Part shown: positions 13,740-21,541 of the stretch, one piece after another
Numbering within the stretch: the stretch's first letter is position 1
How the letters are laid out: the number at the start of each line of letters is the position of its first letter
Origin: Streptomyces asiaticus
GTDB lineage: Bacteria > Actinomycetota > Actinomycetes > Streptomycetales > Streptomycetaceae
Length of the DNA stretch: 64,000 nucleotides
NCBI RefSeq assembly: GCF_018138715.1
Contig: NZ_JAGSHX010000006.1
Location: 9,424,001 to 9,488,000, forward strand
Direction of reading: 5' to 3'
Made by a program: the position numbers and the translations under genes
The notes under the pieces: model-generated
The model's database searches: none
Told to the model about the DNA's origin: nothing
What the model saw: the letters and a program-made list of their open reading frames with translations, nothing else

Positions 13740-15056
13740 ATGCACCCAGTCACCGGCTCCCGCGCTTCCGTCCCCGCCATGGGTCGCGCCCCCCGCCTGT
13801 CCGCCGACCGGGTCCGGACGCCGCCCCGGATGCCCGCCGCCCGTCCGCCGATCCGGTCGCGGGCCGACGCCGAGACCGTGGCGCTGCTGCACCGCACCGC
13901 CCGGGTGCTCATCGAGGAGGTGCCACGGCTGACGGACCGTATCGTCGCGCTGATGAAGGAGCGGGAGCCCGCCTACCGTTCCGCCGCCGTGGACCCGCAC
14001 GAGGTGTGGCGGGAGGTCCACGACTCGCTCAGCCACAATGTGCGCTCGCTGGTGCACCCCAAGGAGACGCGCGAATCGGCCCGGTCCTGCGCCTGGCGGA
14101 TCGGCACCGACCGCGCCGCCCAGGGCTTTCCGCTGGACGCGCTGCTGCACGCGTACCGCATCGGCTGCACCGTCGTCTGGGAGCACCTCCTGGAGACCGC
14201 ATCGAAGGAGGACCCGCTCGGCGCCCAGTCGCTGGTCCATGTCGCCGCCGATGTGTGGAACTTCGTCGACGAGCACTGCACCCTCGTCGCCACGGCGTAC
14301 CAGGAGGTCGAGCGGCAGCTCTCCTGGCACCGGGAGAACCGCTACCGGATCATCGTCGCGGCCCTGCTCGACGGCACCGCGCGGGTGAGCGACTTCCCCG
14401 AGGCGGAGCAGGTCCTCGGCCTGCCCGAGCAGGGGCGTTACGCGGTCGTGGCGCTGGAGGACGCCGACGCACCGTGCCGGACGCCGCACTCCGTCAAGGT
14501 GGGCGACGGACTCCGTACGGTCTGGCACACGGCGGAGGGCACCGCCCACGCCATCGTGCTGCTCGGCGACGGCGACGGCGGCAGCGGCAGCGGCGCGGAG
14601 CGGCTGGTCCGCGGGCTGGAGGTGCCGCCCGGCGCACGGGCCGGGGTCAGCCCCGCCGTGACCGGCCTCGCCGCGATCAACACGGCGCGCAGACTCGCCG
14701 ATACGGCGTTGCGTACCCGCCCGGCCGCCGGGACCGCGGCGCTGCTGGAGGAGCGCTATCCGGAGGCGCTGGTGGTGTCCTCCCCGGACCTCGGCACCGC
14801 GCTCGCCGACCGGATGCTCGGACCGGTCCTGGCGTTGGAGTCCGCCGACCGGGAGATGCTGCTGACGACGCTGGCCGCCTGGCTGGAGGCCGGGGGATCG
14901 GCGCGCCGCGCGGGCGGGCTGCTGTTCTGCCACCGCAACACGGTGCTCAACCGGCTCCGCCGTTACGAGCAGTTGACCGGGCGTTCGCTGGACCACCCGC
15001 GCGAGGTCATGGAGTTGTCGCTCGCGCTGTCCGCGCACCGGCTGCTGACGCCCTGA
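13740..15056 (+). CDS. PucR/CdaR-family helix-turn-helix regulator
   Basis: About 438 residues. The C-terminal 60 (TLAAWLEAGGSARRAGGLLF, then HRNTVLNRLRRYEQLTG) are the PucR-type HTH, and a GGDEF-like CdaR middle domain lies before it. Residues 45-190 are a helical N-terminal region with conserved-looking ALLHAYRIG and WNFVDEHCTLVATAYQEVE. Upstream frame is open, but GGTGGAGG sits at the right distance for ATG 13740. It may govern the downstream DUF485/symporter pair, as regulators beside transporters often do; that is inference. Confidence 0.85.
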   Translation: MHPVTGSRASVPAMGRAPRLSADRVRTPPRMPAARPPIRSRADAETVALLHRTARVLIEEVPRLTDRIVALMKEREPAYRSAAVDPHEVWREVHDSLSHNVRSLVHPKETRESARSCAWRIGTDRAAQGFPLDALLHAYRIGCTVVWEHLLETASKEDPLGAQSLVHVAADVWNFVDEHCTLVATAYQEVERQLSWHRENRYRIIVAALLDGTARVSDFPEAEQVLGLPEQGRYAVVALEDADAPCRTPHSVKVGDGLRTVWHTAEGTAHAIVLLGDGDGGSGSGAERLVRGLEVPPGARAGVSPAVTGLAAINTARRLADTALRTRPAAGTAALLEERYPEALVVSSPDLGTALADRMLGPVLALESADREMLLTTLAAWLEAGGSARRAGGLLFCHRNTVLNRLRRYEQLTGRSLDHPREVMELSLALSAHRLLTP

Positions 15057-15178
15057 GAACCACCCGTCTGCCTGAGCCGATGTGGGCGTGCACAACGGCT
15101 CCGCGCCGACCATGTGCGGCCGTCACACGGTCCGCGGGTTGGGCTGTACGCGACCTTTCTGACCTGCTGTCGTGGCGT

Positions 15179-15204
15179 TTCCGTCCCGGTGACCCGGGAC
15201 GGAA
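15179..15204. promoter_or_regulatory. 26-bp inverted repeat before the symporter operon
   Basis: TTCCGTCCCGG-TGAC-CCGGGACGGAA is a perfect 11-bp inverted repeat. It ends about 10 bp before the AAGGAG ribosome site of the small DUF485-like gene. It could be an operator or an mRNA hairpin in the leader. The rest of the 168-bp gap holds nothing I recognise. Confidence 0.5.
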
Positions 15205-15224
15205 CCCGCACAAGGAGCCGCGAC

Positions 15225-15578
15225 ATGTCCGACCACGACCGCCCCTGGGGTCCGTTCCCGTCCGTCCCGTCCGTCCCGTCCCGCACCGCGCCCCGCACCG
15301 CGACCTTCCCGCCCCGCTCCGCGGCGCCGCCCCCGCCGACACGGCGCTCACCGTGGCAGCGGCCGTGGCCCTGGTCGGCGCGGGCGGCCTGTACCGCGCT
15401 CACCTGTCATGTGGCCGCCGTGGTGGTCAACTGCGCCGCCGAAGGCGTCGTCAACCTCGGCGCGGGGGGCGGGTTCACCGTGGGCGCCATGCTGATCGGC
15501 CTGGACGCGGCGGTGCTGCTCACCGTCCTGGCCCGGGCCCACCGCCGGGCCGGCACCGCGGGGGAGGGGGAGCGGTGA
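15225..15578 (+). CDS. Small membrane protein, probably DUF485-type symporter partner
   Basis: The 117-residue frame has a good AAGGAG site before ATG 15225. Its first 45 residues are Pro/Ser/Arg-rich and low in complexity. Two hydrophobic stretches follow (ACTALTCHVAAVVVNCAAEG and FTVGAMLIGLDAAVLLTVLA), ending in charged ARAHRRAGTAGEGER. The layout and the GTGA overlap with the following symporter match the DUF485 protein that commonly precedes acetate-type symporters. Sequence similarity to DUF485 is weak by eye. Another frame codes a helix-like stretch around 15335-15400, so a sequencing or real frameshift is not excluded. Confidence 0.6.
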   Translation: MSDHDRPWGPFPSVPSVPSRTAPRTATFPPRSAAPPPPTRRSPWQRPWPWSARAACTALTCHVAAVVVNCAAEGVVNLGAGGGFTVGAMLIGLDAAVLLTVLARAHRRAGTAGEGER

Positions 15579-17173
15579 GCTTTCTCGACCCCAGAACGCT
15601 CGCGTTCGTGCTCTTCGCGGGCTTCATGGCCGTCTCGTTCCTGCTGTGCATCCTCGCGGCCACCGGCAACGACGACCCCACCGAGTTCTACCTGGGCACC
15701 GGCGCGCTCAGCCCGATGCAGAACGGCCTGGCCATCGCGGGCGACTACATCTCCGCCGCCACCGTGCTCAGCACCACTGGCACCATCGCCCTGGCCGGGT
15801 TCGACGGTGTGCTCATCGCCACCTCGACCGTGCTCTCCATCCTGATGTTCATGCTGGTCCTCTCCGGACCGCTGTGCGGACGGGGGCGGTTCACCCTCGG
15901 CGACGTCCTCTCCGAGCGGCTGAGCGAACGCCCCGCCCGCATCGGCACCGCCGTCGTGGTGCTGGTGGTCGTCATGCCGCTGCTGCTGGTCCAGCTCAAC
16001 GGCGCGGGCGCCATGCTGGCCCTGCTGCTCGGCATCCCGGGAAGCGGCGCGGTCACCGGCTGTACCATCTTCATCGGCTCGCTCATGGTCTGCTACGCCG
16101 CCCTCGGCGGGATGAAAGGCACCGGATTCGTCCAGATCCTCAAGACGGTGCTGCTGCTCGCCGCGTTCGTCCTGCTCGCCTGTCTGGTGCTGAAGCGCTT
16201 CTCCTGGAACCCGGCCACCCTCTTCGACGCCGCGGCCGACGCCAGCGGCTACGGCGACGGCTTCTGGCAGTCCGGCCGCCAGTACGGGGACTCCCTCAGC
16301 GGCCGCATGGACGTCATCAGCGTGCAGCTCACCCTCGCCCTCGGCGCGGCCTGCATGCCCCACCTCACCATGCGGCTCCATCCGATCCGCGGCATGCGGG
16401 CCGCCCGCGCCGCCACCACCTGGGCGGTGGGCGCGGTCACCACCATCCTCGGGCTGATCGTGATCGTGGGCGCCGGAGCCACCGCCGTCGTCGGCGCGCG
16501 CGTCCTGCGCGCCTCCGACCCCACCGGCAGCGACTCGCTGCTGCTGCTGACCCTCGCCCTGGACCCGTCGGCGCAGGAGGCCGACCAGAGCCTGCTCTTC
16601 TCCGTCGTGGCCTGCGCGGTCGTCGCCACCACTCTCGCGGCGGTCGCCGGACTCACCCTGGCCGCCGCGGCCTCCCTCGCCCATGACGTCCTGGCCAAGG
16701 TCGTCTTCAAGGGCGGGCTCTCGGCGAACCGGGAGCTGGCCGCGGCCCGTACGGCCATCGTGGTCGTCGGCGTCGTGGCCGTCGTCCTCGCCATCGTCAC
16801 CCAGCACTGGAACCGGCAGGTCCTGATCTCCTTCACCTTCGCGGCCGCCGCCTCGGCCCTGCTGCCCGTCGTGCTCTACGGCACCCTGTGGCGCGGCTTC
16901 ACGGTGAACGGACTGCGCTGGGCGCTGTACGGGGGGCTTCTGCTCACCGCCGTGGCCATGGCCTTCTCCCCGGCGATCTCCGGCAACCCGCTCTCGGTCT
17001 TCCCCGAGCGCGACTTCCACTGGTTCCCGCTCCGCAATCCGGGTCTGATCACCATTCCCGCCGGGTTTCTGCTCGGCTGGCTCGGCTCCCGGTTCGGAGG
17101 CCACGGACGGCGGGCCCGGCATGTCCAGGACCCGGCGCGGGGGGACTCGTCCTACGCGGTGCACACCGGCTGA
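15575..17173 (+). CDS. Sodium/solute symporter (SSS family, acetate-permease type)
   Basis: The 532-residue protein has about 13 membrane helices. The signature DDPTEFYLGTGALSPMQNGL, then AGDYISAATVLSTTG, matches the ActP/acetate branch of the sodium:solute symporter family, with later YAALGGMKGTGFVQILKTV and PHLTMRLHPIRGMRAARAA. It would import a small carboxylate such as acetate or a similar organic acid with Na+ or H+. GTG at 15575 overlaps the preceding stop, so the pair forms one operon. The substrate is not decided by sequence alone. Confidence 0.9.
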   Translation: MSFLDPRTLAFVLFAGFMAVSFLLCILAATGNDDPTEFYLGTGALSPMQNGLAIAGDYISAATVLSTTGTIALAGFDGVLIATSTVLSILMFMLVLSGPLCGRGRFTLGDVLSERLSERPARIGTAVVVLVVVMPLLLVQLNGAGAMLALLLGIPGSGAVTGCTIFIGSLMVCYAALGGMKGTGFVQILKTVLLLAAFVLLACLVLKRFSWNPATLFDAAADASGYGDGFWQSGRQYGDSLSGRMDVISVQLTLALGAACMPHLTMRLHPIRGMRAARAATTWAVGAVTTILGLIVIVGAGATAVVGARVLRASDPTGSDSLLLLTLALDPSAQEADQSLLFSVVACAVVATTLAAVAGLTLAAAASLAHDVLAKVVFKGGLSANRELAAARTAIVVVGVVAVVLAIVTQHWNRQVLISFTFAAAASALLPVVLYGTLWRGFTVNGLRWALYGGLLLTAVAMAFSPAISGNPLSVFPERDFHWFPLRNPGLITIPAGFLLGWLGSRFGGHGRRARHVQDPARGDSSYAVHTG

Positions 17174-17191
17174 CGCGTGCGTCCCCGCACG

Positions 17192-17247
17192 GAGTTCGGG
17201 CTACGGGGTTCGGGCTACGGAACTCGGGCTACGGCGTTCGGGATCCG
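17192..17247. repeat. Four 14-bp imperfect tandem repeats after the symporter stop
   Basis: Units of GAGTTCGGGCTACG lie at 17192, 17206, 17220 and 17234, with two to three changes in the last two. The tract begins about 20 bp past the symporter stop and runs into the end of the convergent ABATE-family gene, whose TAG stop it supplies. Confidence 0.8.
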
Positions 17248-17810
17248 GCCCCGGCCTTGGCGCGCCGGTGGGCGGCCACCCGCTCGCGGGTCGCGCACCG
17301 GCGTGAGCAGTAGCGGCGCTCCGGTCCGCTGCCCACCGTGAGGAAGACATCGCCGCAGCTCGGGGAGGAGCACAGACCGCCGGGCGGGCGTTGACCCTCC
17401 CAGAGCAGCACGGTCAGCGCCATGCACGACGAGGCGAGCAACCACTCGCCCCACGGCGCCTCGTCGTCGCTGTCCAGGTGGGGATGCCAGGGCGAGCGGC
17501 CGTCGTGCGAGCTGAGCCGGAGCGGGCCCGTGCCCTCCCGCAGCAGCCGGTTCAGCACCCCGGCGGCCTCGTCGACATGGCCCGCGGCGAACACCTCGCG
17601 CAGCCGCAGTGCGGCGGTGCGCATCCCCGCGACATCGTCGGCGGTGAGCTCGAGCGGGCCGGACTCACCGTGATCGAGCAGCAGCCCGGCGATCGCGGCG
17701 GGGTCCGGGGCCGGCTCCGCGGTAAGGGCGTTGACGAGGGCGGCGGTGCGCCGGGCGGTGGCCCGTACCGAGTGCCGGGTGGACCAGTCGTCGTTCGAGG
17801 GCGGTGACAT
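17229..17810 (-). CDS. ABATE-domain / CGNR zinc-finger regulator
   Basis: The N-terminal two thirds (DWSTRHSVRATARRTAALVNALT, LLREGTGPLRLSSHDG) fit the ABATE domain. The C-terminus has GGLCSSPSCGDVF and ERRYCSRRCATRERVAAHRR, a four-cysteine finger with the CGNR-like basic tail that binds DNA. Such proteins are stress-linked regulators. The start is uncertain: GTG 17828 lies inside an inverted repeat, so I favour ATG 17810 (193 residues). It is divergent from the MFS exporter with a perfect inverted repeat between, suggesting the regulator controls both. Its last residues are read from the 14-bp repeat tract. Confidence 0.8.
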   Translation of the reverse strand: MSPPSNDDWSTRHSVRATARRTAALVNALTAEPAPDPAAIAGLLLDHGESGPLELTADDVAGMRTAALRLREVFAAGHVDEAAGVLNRLLREGTGPLRLSSHDGRSPWHPHLDSDDEAPWGEWLLASSCMALTVLLWEGQRPPGGLCSSPSCGDVFLTVGSGPERRYCSRRCATRERVAAHRRAKAGAGSRTP

Positions 17811-17820
17811 GACGTCAATG

Positions 17821-17847
17821 TAACGCACCTGGTGAGGTTTTGCGTTA
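17821..17847. promoter_or_regulatory. Candidate operator in the ABATE regulator / MFS divergent promoter
   Basis: TAACGCA (17821-17827) and TGCGTTA (17841-17847) form a perfect inverted repeat with a 13-nt spacer. A third half-site-like GCGTAAC lies at 17851-17857. The region between the two start codons is only 56 bp, so a protein bound here would block both. Confidence 0.55.
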
Positions 17848-17866
17848 GGTGCGTAACGTGCTCCGC

Positions 17867-19075
17867 ATGGCGGGGCGTTACGCGTTGGGGTGCTATCTGG
17901 GCGGGGCGGCCGCCGCCCGCGCGGGGGACGAGATGTCCGGCCCCGCGCTGCTGCTGGCCGGGCCGGTGCTCACCGGTTCGCCCTCCTCGGGCCCGGCGCT
18001 GCTGGCGGGCATCATGGCCGCGGCGGCGGTCGGCGGACCCCTCTTCGGGGTGCTGCTCGACCGCTCGGCCCGGCCGGGCCGGCTCCTGGCCGTGGCACTC
18101 GCCCTCTACGCGGCGGGGCTGGCCGCGATCGTCATGGGCCTGGGACGGGTGCCGTTCGCCCTCACGGTTCTCCTCGCGGTGGGCGCGGGTCTGCTGGGAC
18201 CGGCCCTGTCCGGCGGATGGACCTCCCAACTGCCCCGGGTGGCACCGCCGCCGGGCCTCCCTCGCGCCACCGCGCTCGACGCGATGACGTTCAGCCTCGC
18301 CGCGCTGGTGGGGCCCGCACTCGCCGGGGCCGTCGCGGGGGCGGCCGGAGCACCGGCCGCCGTGGTGGTGTCCATCGCGCTGATCGGCCTCGCGCTGCCC
18401 GCCGCCTGGGCGCTCCCCGCGCCCGCTCGGTCCGCGCCGGTCGAGCCGCCGGCCACGTCGGTCGTCGCCGATCTCACCGCCGGGCTGCGCTTCATCGCCC
18501 ACCACCGGCCCCTGGCCCGGGCCACCGCCACCTCCGTCGTCTCCTGCGTCGGCCAGGGCGCGCTGCTCACCTGCTGGCCGCCGCTCGGCGCGGCCGTGCT
18601 CGGCGGCGCCGACCACGGCGCCCTGCTGCTGTCCGCCACCGCCGCGTCGGCCCTCGTGGCCAACGCGGTCCTCTCCCGCCGCCCCCGCCCGCCGGGCCCG
18701 GACACCGTGCTCCTCGGCGGCGCCCTGCTGCTCGTCCTCGCGCCCCTGCTCGCGGCCACCGGCCACCCGGCCGCGCTGATCGCCGCCGTGCTGCTCACCG
18801 GCGCCGCCGAGGGCCCCCAGCTCACGGCCCTGTTCGCGATCCGCCACCGGGAGGCGCCCGAGCGGCTGCGCGGCCAGGTCTTCACCACCGGCGCCAGTCT
18901 GAAGATCACCGGCTTCGCCCTGGGCGCGGCCCTCGCCGGTCCGCTCGCCACCTGGTCACTGCCCGGCGCCCTGGTGGCCGCCGGGGGGTGCGAGGCGCTC
19001 GCGGTTCTCGTCTTCGTATGCTTGCCGGACACTGCGGAGGCTGCCGCTCCGCTTCCGCCCCCGGGGGCTGTGTGA
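17867..19075 (+). CDS. MFS transporter
   Basis: About 402 residues with twelve hydrophobic segments in two bundles of six. The helix 2-3 loop reads GVLLDRSARPGR, the MFS motif A type. An Ala/Leu-rich composition and EGPQLTALFAIRHREAPERLRGQVF resemble drug-efflux and NreB-like exporters. GTG 17849 is a possible earlier start but lies in the operator region, so ATG 17867 is preferred; there is no clear ribosome site and a leaderless message is possible. Export of a toxic compound sensed by the divergent regulator is the likely role. Confidence 0.85.
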   Translation: MAGRYALGCYLGGAAAARAGDEMSGPALLLAGPVLTGSPSSGPALLAGIMAAAAVGGPLFGVLLDRSARPGRLLAVALALYAAGLAAIVMGLGRVPFALTVLLAVGAGLLGPALSGGWTSQLPRVAPPPGLPRATALDAMTFSLAALVGPALAGAVAGAAGAPAAVVVSIALIGLALPAAWALPAPARSAPVEPPATSVVADLTAGLRFIAHHRPLARATATSVVSCVGQGALLTCWPPLGAAVLGGADHGALLLSATAASALVANAVLSRRPRPPGPDTVLLGGALLLVLAPLLAATGHPAALIAAVLLTGAAEGPQLTALFAIRHREAPERLRGQVFTTGASLKITGFALGAALAGPLATWSLPGALVAAGGCEALAVLVFVCLPDTAEAAAPLPPPGAV

Positions 19076-19082
19076 CAGAGCC

Positions 19083-19904
19083 ATGTCAGCCATGATGACC
19101 TGCATGGAAGATCTGAAAGACCTGCTCCCCGTCGAGGCCGTCCGGCTCGACGTACGGGCGGCCGACTGGCGTGAGGCGATAGGTGCCGCCGGCCGTCTGA
19201 TGGTGGACACGGGAGCCACCACCGACGAGTACACCCGCGAGATGGTCGCCAACGTCGAGGAGAACGGGCCGTACATCGTCATCGCGCCGGGTGTGGCCTT
19301 CGCCCACTCCCGGCCGTCCCCGGCGGTGCTGTCCACCGGGATGTCCTGGGTCCGGCTCGCCGGGCCCGTGGAATTCGGGCATGAGTCCAACGACCCCGTC
19401 ACCCTCGTCGTCGCCCTGGCCGCCCAGGACTCCGCGGCGCACACCTCCGCGATGGCGAGCCTGGCACGGCTCCTTGGCGACCCCGACACGGCGGCCGCCC
19501 TCGCTGCCGCGCCCACCCCGGAGGCGCTGCACGCCGTACTGGCCGGGGAGCGGCCGGAGGACGGCTCCGGGCCGGAGCCGTCCGAGCCGTCCGCCGCCCC
19601 CGAGCCCCGGGCGGGTTCGCTGCACAAGATCCTCACCGTCTGCGGCAACGGCGTCGGCACCAGCCTGTTCCTCAAGAACACCCTGGAGCAGGTGCTGGAC
19701 CGCTGGGGCTGGTCGAGGTTCGTCACCGTGGAGGCCACCGACACCATCTCCGCGAAGGGCAAGGCATCCGAGGCCGTGGCCCTGCTGACCTCCCGTGAGA
19801 TCGCCAGGACCCTGGGCGATGTGGGACGGCCGGTGAAGGTCGTCCAGGACTTCACCAGCACCGCCGAGGTGGACGCGGTGCTCCGGGACACGTACGACGT
19901 CTGA
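19083..19904 (+). CDS. PTS ascorbate-type EIIA-EIIB fusion
   Basis: The 273-residue protein joins a fructose/mannitol-class EIIA domain (residues about 10-150) to an EIIB domain of the lactose/ascorbate class (about 180-270) through a Pro/Glu linker. The phospho-histidine is in VIAPGVAFAHSRPSP and the phospho-cysteine in ILTVCGNGVGTSLFLKNTLE. It would pass phosphate from HPr to the sugar carried by the next gene's EIIC. In Escherichia coli the ascorbate EIIA and EIIB are separate proteins. ATG 19083 and ATG 19104 are both possible starts; neither has a strong ribosome site. Confidence 0.88.
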   Translation: MSAMMTCMEDLKDLLPVEAVRLDVRAADWREAIGAAGRLMVDTGATTDEYTREMVANVEENGPYIVIAPGVAFAHSRPSPAVLSTGMSWVRLAGPVEFGHESNDPVTLVVALAAQDSAAHTSAMASLARLLGDPDTAAALAAAPTPEALHAVLAGERPEDGSGPEPSEPSAAPEPRAGSLHKILTVCGNGVGTSLFLKNTLEQVLDRWGWSRFVTVEATDTISAKGKASEAVALLTSREIARTLGDVGRPVKVVQDFTSTAEVDAVLRDTYDV

Positions 19905-19927
19905 ACGACGGGGACTGAGGAAGCACC

Positions 19928-21484
19928 ATGGGCTGGTTTGTCACCCTTGCCACGTTTCTCGTCAATGAGATTCTGAGCGAGCCCGCGTATCTGATCGGCA
20001 TCATCACCGCCGTCGGACTCATCGCGATGAAGAAGAGCACCGGGCAGATCATCGGCGGCGCCATCAAGGCGACCCTCGGCTTTCTGCTGATCGGCGCGGG
20101 AGCGGGGCTGGTCACCGACTCCCTCGCCCCGCTGGGCACCATGATCCAGGGCGTCACCGGCGCCCACGGCGTCATCCCCACCAACGAGGCCATCGTCGGC
20201 ATCGCCCAGGACCAGTTCGGTTCACGGGTCGCCTGGCTGATGATCCTGGGCTTCGTGGTCAGCCTGCTGCTGGCCCGGTTCACCCCGCTCCGCTATGTCT
20301 TTCTGACCGGGCACCACATGCTCTTCATGGCCACGCTGCTGACCGTGGTCCTGGCCAACGGCGGCCGCTCGACCATCGTCGTGGTGGCCGTCGGCGGTGT
20401 GCTGCTGGGCATCATGCTGGTCGCGATGCCCGCCTTCGCCCACCCCTGGACCAAGCGCGTCACCGGCAGCGACACCGTGGCCATCGGCCACTTCGGCACG
20501 GCCGGGTACATCGTGGCGGGCGCGGCCGGAAAGGTGGTCGGCAAGCGCAGCCGCTCCACCGAGGAGATGAAGCTCCCCGAGGGGCTGCGCTTCCTGCGCG
20601 ACTCGATGGTGGCCACCGCCCTGTCGATGCTGCTGATCTACCTGGTCATGGCGGTCCTCCTGCTCATCAAGGAGGGGCAGAAGGCCGCCTTCAAGGCGTT
20701 CGCCACGGGCACCGGTGGCGCCGTGGCCACCGGTACCGGCAACTACCTGATGCAGTCCGTGATGCAGGGGCTCCAGTTCGGCATCGCGGTCGCGGTGATC
20801 CTCTTCGGCGTCCGTACGATCCTCGGCGAGCTGGTCCCCGCCTTCCAGGGGATCGCGCGGAAGGTCGTCCCCGGCGCCCTGCCCGCGCTCGACGCGCCCA
20901 TCGTCTTCCCGTATGCGCAGAACGCGGTGCTGATCGGGTTCATCTCCAGCTTCACCGGCGGGCTGATCGGCCTGGCCCTGCTCACCTGGATCTTCAACCC
21001 GGCCTTCGGCCTCGCCCTGGTGCTGCCCGGTCTGGTGCCGCACTTCTTCACCGGCGGCGCGGCCGGGGTCTACGGCAACGCGACCGGCGGTCGGCGCGGC
21101 GCGGTCGTGGGGGCGTTCCTCAACGGGCTGCTCATCACCTTCCTCCCCGCCCTGCTGCTCAAGGTGCTCGGCGCGTTCGGCGACCAGAACACCACCTTCG
21201 GCGACGCCGACTTCGGCTGGTTCGGCGCGCTCATCGGCAACGCGGGCAAGGCCGGTGGCGCCGCCGGGCTCGTGGTCATCGTGCTGCTCGGCCTCGCGGT
21301 CCTCGGGGCGGCGATCCTGGTGCAGAAGCGGGTGGTCGACACCGGCTGGGACCCGGGCGCGGCGCGTGACGCCCTGATGCCGCGCGAGAGCGTGGTGGCG
21401 CCCGCCGAGACGGGCGCCACCACGGCCGCCTACGCCAAGATCCCGCCGCCCGCGGGCGCTCCCGCACCCCCGCCCGCGCCCTGA
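19928..21484 (+). CDS. PTS ascorbate-type EIIC permease (UlaA-like)
   Basis: The 518-residue membrane protein starts WFVTLATFLVNEILSEPAYLIGI and has about ten helices with family landmarks GLIAMKKSTGQIIGG and GVIPTNEAIVGIAQDQFG. This is the UlaA/SgaT pattern of L-ascorbate PTS permeases. It lies 23 nt after the fused EIIA-EIIB with a good GAGGAAG site. The C-terminal 40 residues are Pro/Ala-rich and cytosolic. No catabolic ula genes follow, so the sugar acid could be different from ascorbate. Confidence 0.88.
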   Translation: MGWFVTLATFLVNEILSEPAYLIGIITAVGLIAMKKSTGQIIGGAIKATLGFLLIGAGAGLVTDSLAPLGTMIQGVTGAHGVIPTNEAIVGIAQDQFGSRVAWLMILGFVVSLLLARFTPLRYVFLTGHHMLFMATLLTVVLANGGRSTIVVVAVGGVLLGIMLVAMPAFAHPWTKRVTGSDTVAIGHFGTAGYIVAGAAGKVVGKRSRSTEEMKLPEGLRFLRDSMVATALSMLLIYLVMAVLLLIKEGQKAAFKAFATGTGGAVATGTGNYLMQSVMQGLQFGIAVAVILFGVRTILGELVPAFQGIARKVVPGALPALDAPIVFPYAQNAVLIGFISSFTGGLIGLALLTWIFNPAFGLALVLPGLVPHFFTGGAAGVYGNATGGRRGAVVGAFLNGLLITFLPALLLKVLGAFGDQNTTFGDADFGWFGALIGNAGKAGGAAGLVVIVLLGLAVLGAAILVQKRVVDTGWDPGAARDALMPRESVVAPAETGATTAAYAKIPPPAGAPAPPPAP

Positions 21485-21493
21485 CGCGCCGTG

Positions 21494-21536
21494 CCGCCCT
21501 GGTGGTCCCGCCGACGGGACGGGACCACCAGGGCGG
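21494..21536. terminator. Strong bidirectional hairpin terminator
   Basis: CCGCCCTGGTGGTCCCG (21494-21510) pairs perfectly with CGGGACCACCAGGGCGG (21520-21536), a 17-bp stem with a 9-nt loop. It sits between the convergent EIIC and UvrA-like genes. Confidence 0.8.
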
Positions 21537-21541
21537 GGGGC

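Noticed and set aside
13355..15574. A long plus-strand frame extending the symporter far upstream (1272 codons)
   Set aside because: The true symporter start is GTG 15575, with a GTGA overlap. The upstream part is Arg/Pro-rich shadow across the PucR gene.
15225..15578. A definite frameshift in the DUF485-like gene
   Set aside because: A helix-like stretch in another frame (about 15335-15400) suggested a shift, but the annotated frame also gives two helices in the right places. Evidence is not enough to call it broken.
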